Source: Thermoproteota archaeon (GTDB lineage Archaea; Korarchaeota; Korarchaeia; Korarchaeales; Korarchaeaceae). From it: DNA of 8,691 nucleotides. Under the pieces are notes generated by a model. It was given only the letters and a program-made list of their open reading frames with translations, ran no database searches and had not been told where the DNA came from. Location: NCBI GenBank assembly GCA_003661365.1, contig QMVZ01000061.1, forward strand, positions 1 through 8,691. The letters are read 5' to 3'. Numbering within the stretch: position 1 is the stretch's first letter; the number at the start of each line of letters is the position of its first letter. The position numbers and the translations under genes are program-made. Positions 1-5,646 of the stretch are shown here, piece by piece.

Positions 1-1
1 A

Positions 2-988
2 TTTGGGTTAAAAGCTGCTGCCGAGGCGGGCATACCAGTTTTCATCGTGACAGATGTCCCGTTCATGCCTCAATTTGGAATAAAAGATGAGGAGAAACTT
101 TTGACTTTCTCTTTGGAGAAGTATTTTGAGACAGGAGACATCAGATGGCCTCTCCCTTATCCTATGGCTGCTGCCTATATGAGAGCAGCCACACTTTTGA
201 ATTACCTCCTAAGCTCCCATCCAACCAAGTTCATTCTATCTGGTGGGAGCAAGAGGGGGTGGGCCAGCTGCATAGCGGCGGCCGCTGATCCAAGGGTTGT
301 TGCCATAGCCCCGAGATCGTTCGCGGGTTTCGATCTTGAGGCCCTGATAGACACCCACCTTGAGGTGTATGGTGAGCTGAAGGGCTCCTTAAAGTCCCTA
401 TACACATCCAGGCTAATTGAGAAGATTAACACTTCCCTTTGGGACGACTTTGTGAAGTACTATGACCCAATAAATGTGATGAAGAGGAAGGATTTGAGGG
501 TAATGTTGTTAGTAGGCACGAACGACGCCTTGAACCCATTAAGCATTGAGGGAACTTATCAGGAGACATACCCAGGGAAACTTTACGTGGCGTACGTCCC
601 TAGTGCGAGCCATACATCTCTCCATTCTTCCATAGAAGCAGAAATCGCTTGGAGAATGTTTCTGAAACACATAGTCCTTGGAGAACCAATTCCTGAAGTT
701 ACTAGCATCGATACGCTTAGCTCAAATGGTAAAATAGACTTTTCAGTGAAGATAGACGATAACGGTGCTGCAATAGATAGAATTGAACTTTGGTATGCCT
801 ACAGCAAGACTAAAGACTTCACTCAAGTTAAGTGGAACTCTGTAATGATGTCTGAAAACAGGAAAATCTATACAGCCACCATAAGCTCTAAAGAAGGGGA
901 ATTCGTGGGCATATTCGTGGCTGTTTGGCCAACTTCTGCAGGAATAATGGGTTATGTGACTTCTTCAGCCATGATACTTGGAGGGTGA
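2..988 (+). CDS. PhoPQ-related (PqaA-like) alpha/beta hydrolase, 5' end outside window
   Basis: The reading frame is open to the left edge (GLKAAAEAGIPVFIVTDVPF precedes the GTG at 47), so this is the C-terminal 328 residues or so of a longer protein. It resembles the PhoPQ-activated pathogenicity-related family (PF10142), a serine-hydrolase-fold family of poorly known substrate. Numbering from the GTG at 47, a nucleophile elbow GGSKRGW puts Ser at 68, followed by the family-typical DPRVVAIAPRSF; GTNDALNP supplies Asp160 and SASHTSLH supplies His189, so the catalytic triad looks intact. Residues about 215-313 form a separate beta-rich C-terminal domain (IELWYAYSKTKDFTQ), also usual in this family. 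The GTG at 47 is not the real start because homology continues upstream. Bacterial members are usually exported; whether this one is cannot be judged without the N terminus. The family call is fairly sure, the function is not. Confidence 0.82.
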   Translation, partial: FGLKAAAEAGIPVFIVTDVPFMPQFGIKDEEKLLTFSLEKYFETGDIRWPLPYPMAAAYMRAATLLNYLLSSHPTKFILSGGSKRGWASCIAAAADPRVVAIAPRSFAGFDLEALIDTHLEVYGELKGSLKSLYTSRLIEKINTSLWDDFVKYYDPINVMKRKDLRVMLLVGTNDALNPLSIEGTYQETYPGKLYVAYVPSASHTSLHSSIEAEIAWRMFLKHIVLGEPIPEVTSIDTLSSNGKIDFSVKIDDNGAAIDRIELWYAYSKTKDFTQVKWNSVMMSENRKIYTATISSKEGEFVGIFVAVWPTSAGIMGYVTSSAMILGG

Positions 989-1042
989 TCCTTATCTCCT
1001 CAAGGCCATAATTGGTCAATCTAGCAGGTTAAATCCAACGTT

Positions 1043-1057
1043 AAAGATAATATATTT
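1043..1057 (+). promoter_or_regulatory. Archaeal BRE/TATA box for the hexuloisomerase gene
   Basis: AAAG followed by ATAATATATTT fits an archaeal TFB-recognition element plus TATA box. Transcription would start about 25 bases downstream, near 1076-1082, just ahead of the GGAGGT at 1088. It lies in the 136-base gap after the hydrolase gene and points at the hexuloisomerase. This is a pattern match only. Confidence 0.5.
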
Positions 1058-1087
1058 GGGATTCTACGGATCTGGGGGATAGCTCCT

Positions 1088-1093
1088 GGAGGT
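1088..1093 (+). promoter_or_regulatory. Strong SD motif without a start codon at the right distance
   Basis: GGAGGT lies in the hexuloisomerase reading frame but about 30 bases before the first usable in-frame start (GTG 1125). At normal spacing (about 1098-1101) the in-frame codons are CAT and AGA, and an ATA at 1099 is out of frame. Either translation starts on a rare codon, the site is not used, or a base is wrong here. Confidence 0.4.
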
Positions 1094-1124
1094 CAAACAT
1101 AGAGCTCAAAGGATAATTGAAGCT

Positions 1125-1679
1125 GTGGTAAATGTCCTTTCTGAGGTTGATGAGTCAGAAGTAGAGCGCCTAGCTTCAACTGTTCTTAGAACCTTGGGAG
1201 ATCGCAAAATCTTCGTTGTAGGAGCAGGAAGGTCAGGACTTGTGGCAAAGGCCTTTGCCATGAGATTGATGCACCTTGGCTTTTCGGTTCACGTAGTTGG
1301 AGAGACCATAACACCGAGAATGGATCCAGAAGACCTCCTAATAGTCATAAGCGGATCTGGTGAGACCCTTTATCCCGTGACGATTGCAAAGCAGGCTAAG
1401 GAGCTTGGTGGGATTCTTGCTGTTATTACAAGCTATCCTGACTCGACCTTAGGAAAGATGGCTGATGTTACCGTGGTCATCAAAGGAAGAGTTTTGCCAT
1501 CTACCCACATGGACTACGAGTCAAGACAGATAATGGGCATTCACGAGCCGTTAACCCCTCTTGGGACGCTTTTTGAAATCTCTACTCTAGTATTTTGCGA
1601 CGCTTTGATATCTGAGTTGGCTTCGAGGCTTGGAAAGACGGAAGAAGATCTTGCTAGAAGGCATGCTACACTTGAGTGA
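1125..1679 (+). CDS. hxlB: 6-phospho-3-hexuloisomerase (SIS domain)
   Basis: The enzyme interconverts 6-phospho-3-hexulose and fructose 6-phosphate. In archaea it works with hexulose-6-phosphate synthase in the ribulose monophosphate pathway, often run in reverse to make ribulose 5-phosphate when the oxidative pentose phosphate route is absent. The 184 residues match the usual length of about 180. Visible signatures are VVGAGRSG (31-38) followed by AFAMRLMHLGF, the phosphosugar-binding SGSGET (76-81), TPLGTLFE (144-151) and the terminal RRHATLE that closely resembles archaeal PHI tails. The given start is GTG at 1125, but the frame is open back to 1083 and reads HRAQRIIEAV just before it, which looks like the normal first helix of the family, so the true N terminus may be some 9-13 residues longer. 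No partner synthase gene is in the window. It is preceded by its own TATA box, so it is probably transcribed alone. Confidence 0.88.
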   Translation: MVNVLSEVDESEVERLASTVLRTLGDRKIFVVGAGRSGLVAKAFAMRLMHLGFSVHVVGETITPRMDPEDLLIVISGSGETLYPVTIAKQAKELGGILAVITSYPDSTLGKMADVTVVIKGRVLPSTHMDYESRQIMGIHEPLTPLGTLFEISTLVFCDALISELASRLGKTEEDLARRHATLE

Positions 1680-1770
1680 TCCCTTTCCTCTCAAAAAAGC
1701 TTTGAAGTGAAAGCTACTCGCTAACTTAAGATCTTATCAAAGAACACAAATCTGTTATCCTTCCTTTAGA

Positions 1771-1791
1771 TTAAACTTCATCCTTTTAAAC
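1771..1791 (+). promoter_or_regulatory. Possible TATA elements for the CDF transporter gene
   Basis: Two A/T-rich blocks, TTAAAC (1771-1776) and TTTTAAAC (1784-1791), precede the TTG start at 1798. The first is at a distance that would give a transcript starting almost at that TTG, so a leaderless mRNA is possible. No SD motif is seen. The rest of the 1680-1797 gap shows nothing else I can support. Confidence 0.3.
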
Positions 1792-1797
1792 AGCTTT

Positions 1798-2656
1798 TTG
1801 AAAGCCTTTCTTAAGTTGACAAAGAGCCTATGGGTCCCGTTCTTGCTTAGCTGTATGAAAGTTATAGTTAGTACGATTGGAGGTATATTCACTGGGAGTC
1901 TGGCTCTACTTGCGGATGGGCTCGATTCCCTTGGAAACGTGATTTCTTCATTTTTTTACCGCCTTCTTTGTTAGGAAAGCACTAGAGCCGCCAGATGAAG
2001 ACCATCCATATGGACATGTGAGATTTGAGGCTCTTTCTGCCATTATAACCTTCTCCTACCTTCTCTCCATGATGATCATCTTGCTCCATGCTCTCTTCGA
2101 AAGATTAACATCCGGATACGTTGCATCCATTGGAGTAAGGCCCCAGCTTACGCAACAATTTCCTTGTTTTCAAACGTTCTAGCCCTGTTATTTTACAGGA
2201 GATCGGGCTTTTCGGGTCTTGCTGTTAAAACAGAAGAGCTTCATATCATTTCTGATGTAGTAGAAGGGATATCTGTGCTTTTTGGTGTGCTACTGGCTTC
2301 TCTTTTCTCGCCAATTTGGGATATAATTGCACTATGTGTTGTGATCTCTTTCATGGGACTGTCTTCGATTAAGAGTTTCATTGAGATAAAAAATTCGGTT
2401 ACCGATGTTTCTCCTGGTCCGAGCTATATGGAAAAGGTGGACAAGATAGTAAGGTCAATAGAAGGTGTGAAGGAGGTTCACAAAATAAGGGCCAGAAGAG
2501 TTGGTTCAGATATTTTTTCTGGACCTGCATGTTCTAGTAGATCCTAGCATGAGCGTTAAGAGTGCACATGATCTGGCTGATGAAGTTCTTGAGAGAATTA
2601 AGCGAGAACTTCCAGATACGAAAGACGTGGTTGTTCACGTAGAGCCCCATACCTGA
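1798..2656 (+). pseudogene. CDF-family cation efflux transporter, broken by three frameshifts
   Basis: Cation diffusion facilitators export Zn2+, Mn2+ or Fe2+ from the cytoplasm in exchange for protons. Joining three frames rebuilds a full-length protein of about 285 residues. Segment 1 (TTG 1798 to about 1950) has GSLALLADGLDSLGNVISSF, the helix-2 metal-site region. After one surplus T in the seven-T run 1951-1957, segment 2 reads FFVRKALEPPDEDHPYGHVR, the typical loop after helix 2, and continues through helices 3-4. One base is missing around 2137-2144; segment 3 then reads APAYATISLFSNVLALLFYRR and EELHIISDVVEG, the helix-5 metal site. One surplus T in the run 2513-2518 leads to segment 4, ending VVVHVEPHT and TGA at 2656, which completes the cytoplasmic ferredoxin-like domain. 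An intact open frame survives only at about 2164-2547. The net shift is plus one base with every domain preserved, which suits either sequencing error or a very recent pseudogene. The metal cannot be told. Confidence 0.85.
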
Positions 2657-2690
2657 TCCAAGAGTTCGATTGGAGGCGAAATTTTCTTTC

Positions 2691-3335
2691 CTAGCTTGAA
2701 TCAAGATCTAAGAGGAAGGGGTTAGATTTTCTTTCCTTTCCCATCGTCGTGCGTGGTCCATGACCTGGGTATATCACGACCTCGTCATCAAGAGATAAGA
2801 GCTTTTTCAGGGACTTTTTCATTAAAGAAGGATTTCCTCCAGGAAGATCTGTTCTCCCTATGGATCCTTGAAAGAGAGTATCTCCTGTGAACAGCATACT
2901 TGCGTCTGATAAGAAGTAGCACACACTCCCAGGGGTATGTCCTGGCGTATGAATAACTTTAACAAGCTGAGAACCAAATTTAAACGAGGGTTCTCCTTCA
3001 AAATACTTGTTTATGCTTGGTCTAGGCATCTTGAGCCCGAAAATGGAAAGGCCTGAATCCCAAAGCGTTTCAAGCGTCCACACATCTTCCTTGTGAATGT
3101 AAGCTTCAACTCCCAAGACTTCTCTGAAATCAGCCAACTCAAATGTGTGATCAAAGTGTCCGTGCGTTAGCAGGATGAACTTAGGTTTTAAGCCCTCTTT
3201 TCGGATCTCACGCATTACGTACTGAGACCCGCCTCCTGCATCAATTATCATGGCTTCTCTTGTTTCTTCCTCGTATACTAAGTACACATTGCTCTTCAAT
3301 AGACCTAAAGGAAAGACCCTAACAAGAACTGACAA
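2691..3335 (-). CDS. Metallo-beta-lactamase-fold hydrolase, glyoxalase II-like
   Basis: A soluble 214-residue MBL-fold enzyme of the hydroxyacylglutathione-hydrolase-like group (COG0491). All metal ligands are visible: THGHFDH at 57-63 (His58, His60, Asp62, His63), HTPGHTPGS with His133, GDTLF with Asp152 and YPGHGP with His192, enough for a binuclear Zn/Fe site. GSIGRTDLPGG (158-167) is characteristic of this subgroup. It lacks the C-terminal glutathione-binding domain of classic glyoxalase II, so the thioester substrate is unknown. The start is TTG at 3335, supported by a GAGGGA SD at 3348-3343 with seven bases between. It is the last gene of a minus-strand cluster with kptA and a 49-aa membrane protein (33 bases upstream) and converges on the CDF gene with a gap of 34 bases. 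Confidence 0.88.
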   Translation of the reverse strand: MSVLVRVFPLGLLKSNVYLVYEEETREAMIIDAGGGSQYVMREIRKEGLKPKFILLTHGHFDHTFELADFREVLGVEAYIHKEDVWTLETLWDSGLSIFGLKMPRPSINKYFEGEPSFKFGSQLVKVIHTPGHTPGSVCYFLSDASMLFTGDTLFQGSIGRTDLPGGNPSLMKKSLKKLLSLDDEVVIYPGHGPRTTMGKERKSNPFLLDLDSS

Positions 3336-3368
3336 TTTTTGGTCCCTCTAATCAATAACGCCTCTTTA

Positions 3369-3518
3369 TCAATCCCTAAACACACTTCTCAAGAAGATAA
3401 AGATAACAAAGGCTAGGAGCAGCAAGACAACTAACTTCAGGATGAACCAGACCACTCTCCATAGCACTATAGCGATAATCAGCGCAATTAATAGCAGTAT
3501 CAGATCTCTGAACTTCAT
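3369..3518 (-). CDS. 49-aa hydrophobic two-helix membrane mini-protein
   Basis: A short unrecognised protein running from ATG at 3518 to TGA at 3369. It begins MKFRDLILLL and is made of two hydrophobic stretches, about residues 5-20 and 23-43, separated by RVVW and closed by the basic tail RSVFRD, so it should be a small integral membrane hairpin or one long helix. The start is convincing: a consensus AGGAGG lies seven bases before the ATG, and its first bases overlap the TAG stop of kptA, a layout that suggests translational coupling. Codon use resembles the neighbours. The MBL hydrolase follows after 33 bases, so the three genes are probably one transcript. No function can be assigned. Confidence 0.68.
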   Translation of the reverse strand: MKFRDLILLLIALIIAIVLWRVVWFILKLVVLLLLAFVIFIFLRSVFRD

Positions 3519-3525
3519 CGCTTAT

Positions 3526-3531
3526 CCTCCT
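3526..3531 (-). promoter_or_regulatory. Consensus SD overlapping the kptA stop
   Basis: AGGAGG on the minus strand shares bases with the kptA TAG stop (3532-3530) and sits seven bases before the ATG at 3518. It fixes the start of the 49-aa membrane protein and implies reinitiation by ribosomes finishing kptA. Confidence 0.7.
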
Positions 3532-4153
3532 AGCTTATTTGTTGGACGTCCTTAATATTGGTTTTGGAACGGTCTTGCCTGTAATCTAGTGCACATGACC
3601 TTATTACCTTTAGATATCTTGGAGGTACCTTTTCTGTAAGATAAATAACATCGCTTGCCTTCCACAAGCGCAATCCATCCCTTATCATGGAGTTTCCATC
3701 TACCTCTAGCAGTATCGGGTTACTTCCATGCCTCCTAGCAACGTTCAAAGCAACCTCTTGTTTTGTCGTCAGATGAACAAATCTCCTGCCCATCGGAATG
3801 AGGCCGCTCTTCTTTATTCGCTCCCAAGCCTCTCTGGTCGTTCCGTGAAAGAGCCTTGGTGCTTCCTTCACTTCCTCATATTTAGGCTTAACACAAATGC
3901 TGTGCCCATAAGTTGCCCTTATCCTTCCCTCCCTAATTTCGAACCTACCTTTTTCATCTGTCTCTACAACTTTGAAAATGTCTTCAGGAGTTACCCAGTT
4001 GTAACCTCTTAGCTTTCTGATCCTAGCTGCTAGCTCATCTATGCTTATGTTGGAAAATCCCTCAGGGTCGAGCGAAATACCTAATAGCGAGGGATTGTGC
4101 CTTAAGATAAAGCTTAGCAACTTACTTAGCTTTATCTTCCTTTTGGGATCCAT
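3530..4153 (-). CDS. kptA: RNA 2'-phosphotransferase (Tpt1/KptA family)
   Basis: KptA moves an internal 2'-phosphate from RNA to NAD+, releasing nicotinamide and ADP-ribose 1'',2''-cyclic phosphate. In eukaryotes this finishes tRNA splicing; the archaeal role is less clear. The 207-residue protein shows the N-terminal winged-helix lobe with LSKLLSFILRH (Arg18-His19, catalytic pair), then RIRATYGHS (Arg79 and the GHS signature, 77-85), LFHGTTREAWERI (101-113), RRFVHLTT (123-130), the RRHGSNPILLEVD segment (140-152, catalytic Arg region) and VIYLTEKVPPRYL (169-181), so it looks fully active. The last 20 residues or so are a variable charged tail. The start is ATG at 4153; there is no SD, but TTAAATCTAAAT about 30 bases upstream could drive a leaderless mRNA. 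Downstream it is coupled to the 49-aa membrane protein and the MBL hydrolase. Confidence 0.93.
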   Translation of the reverse strand: MDPKRKIKLSKLLSFILRHNPSLLGISLDPEGFSNISIDELAARIRKLRGYNWVTPEDIFKVVETDEKGRFEIREGRIRATYGHSICVKPKYEEVKEAPRLFHGTTREAWERIKKSGLIPMGRRFVHLTTKQEVALNVARRHGSNPILLEVDGNSMIRDGLRLWKASDVIYLTEKVPPRYLKVIRSCALDYRQDRSKTNIKDVQQIS

Positions 4154-4178
4154 TTGTCCATGAATTTAATGAGATGTA

Positions 4179-4190
4179 GATTTAGATTTA
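4179..4190 (-). promoter_or_regulatory. Possible TATA box for a leaderless kptA transcript
   Basis: On the minus strand the sequence TAAATCTAAATC is centred about 30 bases before the kptA ATG, which would put the transcript start within a few bases of the start codon. This agrees with the lack of an SD there. It overlaps the stop of the upstream CxxC mini-ORF, so kptA could have its own promoter even if the two are adjacent. Confidence 0.35.
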
Positions 4191-4337
4191 ACACGTCTCG
4201 TCTAGGATAGCTGCCATAACAGTGTTCACACGTACTCGCTTTTTAGGAAGATCTATAGGACTTAGTCCTATTCCGCAATTGAGACAAAAGGCAGTCACGG
4301 CATGTTTGTTCTTAATTCGAGGCTTCCGTCCTTTCAC
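4188..4337 (-). CDS. Putative 49-aa basic CxxC mini-protein
   Basis: A tentative gene from GTG at 4337 to TAA at 4188. It is Lys/Arg-rich at the N terminus (MKGRKPRIKNKH), has a CLNC pair (Cys18, Cys21) resembling half of a zinc knuckle, a second basic patch (PKKRVRV, 31-37) and a Cys as the last residue. This could be a small metal- or nucleic-acid-binding protein, possibly as a dimer. Support: open frame filling most of an otherwise unexplained 250-base gap, cysteines in CxxC spacing, same strand and only 34 bases before kptA, and a TATA-like box at a suitable distance upstream. Against: no SD, and a stop codon immediately before the GTG, so the start has no alternative. I do not recognise a family. 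Confidence 0.4.
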   Translation of the reverse strand: MKGRKPRIKNKHAVTAFCLNCGIGLSPIDLPKKRVRVNTVMAAILDETC

Positions 4338-4370
4338 TTAGAAAAAGGCTTGTGAAAATGCAAAAAAGAA

Positions 4371-4380
4371 AGCTATAAGT
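4371..4380. promoter_or_regulatory. Shared TATA element between divergent transcripts
   Basis: The element CTATAAGT with an upstream A-rich BRE-like stretch (4361-4370) lies about 25 bases before the TTG at 4406, which would give a nearly leaderless epimerase mRNA; no SD is present there. Read on the minus strand, the same bases give ACTTATAG, placed to start a transcript near 4350, about 13 bases before the GTG at 4337. One element may serve both directions. Confidence 0.42.
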
Positions 4381-4405
4381 GGGATAGATATCACTTATCA
4401 ATAGA

Positions 4406-5620
4406 TTGTTTAGGAAGGGAATTGGTGCTTATTTACTCCTGCTTGCCCTCATACTCTTTACTATCCTCACATGTTTCATAAGCCCAAATAGGGATCGAAT
4501 TCTAGTTGCCTCAGAAGGTGAAAGCCTATTAGACTTTATTGATAAAGCCTTAAATTCAGGGTTAATCAACAAGGATGATGCTATACGCCTTTTTTATCTC
4601 ATATCCAGGTCAGAGAATATCATCTCTTCAAGACACCTCATGTCGGGAGATCTTGCTAGCATCTTTAGTAGGTTTAAGAGACTCGCTAAAACAAGCGGAT
4701 TAACTCAAAAGGATATTTTTGTCCTTTTGAAAACGCTCGAAGTTAATCTCAGATACATCAACTCTAGCCAAGACAGGCCAGTTCTCTTCGAAAGATTTTT
4801 TGATCCTTCTTTAAACTTTCCTTTTGTTTACATAGAAGATCAGGGGTTCAACTTCCATCCGATAAATGCCCTAAACTATGCAACTGAGCTTTTGGAGTAT
4901 AAAAGGGACTATCTGGGCTTTGTAGAGGTCATGAGAGATTTGCTTTTGTTTATAGAAGAAGAGAGATTTGGCGACTTAAACTATGGGATTGTCAAGCTTT
5001 ATTTTGCTTGGGAGAAGGAGAGTATACCGTGGATATCTTGCATATCCCAAGGAATTGGCTGTGCTTACTTCGCAATAGCATATTTGATGACTGGAGAAAG
5101 TGAATTTGAAAGGGCTGCAAGACTCTTAGCTAACTCGTTCCAAGTTCCTGTTGAAGTGGGAGGTTTCAGATTAGAGCTTGATTCTGGTCCATTCTACTTA
5201 GAATATTCTAATGCTCCCTATGACTTAGTTCTAAACGGATTCATGTTATCCCTAAAGGGTTTATGGATATATTCTCAGATAATACGTGATCCCGCTGCGC
5301 TGGACGCGTTTTATGCAGGAATTAACACTTTGGAATCGCTTCTTCCAAATTACGATTTAGGAGATTGGTCAGCATATTCTATCTTCTTTTTAGAAAATTT
5401 TAGTGGCTATGAACTAAATCTAAACATGAGAATAGCAAGTGAAACGTATCATAGATTACATGTAAGGCTTCTTTACTTCTTGGAAAGAGCAAGCGGAAGT
5501 CCTGTCTTGGGTGACTACATAGAAAAGTGGGATGATTACTTAGAAGAAAAAGAACTTGGGTCAGAGATTAAGAGAGCAAAGGAAGAATATGAGTTCATGA
5601 TTTCGATTATTCGAGGATAG
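4406..5620 (+). CDS. Membrane-anchored/secreted D-glucuronyl C5-epimerase-like protein
   Basis: A 404-residue protein with an N-terminal hydrophobic helix (about 7-25, after basic residues), acting as a signal peptide or anchor and placing the rest outside the cell. Residues about 35-125 are a helical lineage-specific region. From about 146 on it matches the C-terminal domain of D-glucuronyl C5-epimerase (PF06662), an alpha/alpha toroid that epimerises uronic acids within a polymer: FNFHPINALNYATELLEY (148-165), WISCISQGIG (209-218), EYSNAPYDLVLNGFMLSLKG (266-285), YDLGDWSAY (316-324) and YHRLHVRLL (348-356). The conserved Tyr, Asn-Gly and Tyr-His-x-x-His positions are present. It could act on a surface glycan or N-glycan; no sulphotransferase or glycosyltransferase sits beside it. 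The start is TTG at 4406 (stop codon just upstream at 4385, no other option). It ends 26 bases from the convergent HD gene. Confidence 0.78.
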   Translation: MFRKGIGAYLLLLALILFTILTCFISPNRDRILVASEGESLLDFIDKALNSGLINKDDAIRLFYLISRSENIISSRHLMSGDLASIFSRFKRLAKTSGLTQKDIFVLLKTLEVNLRYINSSQDRPVLFERFFDPSLNFPFVYIEDQGFNFHPINALNYATELLEYKRDYLGFVEVMRDLLLFIEEERFGDLNYGIVKLYFAWEKESIPWISCISQGIGCAYFAIAYLMTGESEFERAARLLANSFQVPVEVGGFRLELDSGPFYLEYSNAPYDLVLNGFMLSLKGLWIYSQIIRDPAALDAFYAGINTLESLLPNYDLGDWSAYSIFFLENFSGYELNLNMRIASETYHRLHVRLLYFLERASGSPVLGDYIEKWDDYLEEKELGSEIKRAKEEYEFMISIIRG

Positions 5621-5646
5621 ATACTCAAAAACTGAACGACTAAGAA

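Noticed and set aside
202..432. Minus-strand open frame opposite the PqaA-like hydrolase
   Set aside because: Low-information antisense shadow of a well-supported gene, with no motif or SD.
1694..1717. Inverted repeat AGCTTT/AAAGCT after the hexuloisomerase as a terminator
   Set aside because: Only six base pairs and no following T-run.
1951..2518. Programmed ribosomal frameshifting in the CDF gene
   Set aside because: Three shifts in two directions without clear slippery-site and stimulator arrangements; no CDF family is known to use this. Error or decay is simpler.
3728..4012. Plus-strand open frame opposite kptA
   Set aside because: Antisense shadow; the kptA motifs on the other strand explain the region.
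4255..4271. 17-base palindrome with 8-base arms (ATAGGACT/AGTCCTAT), operator-like
   Set aside because: Arms this short arise by chance in a window of this size once different loop lengths are allowed, and it lies inside the putative CxxC ORF without a matching second site.
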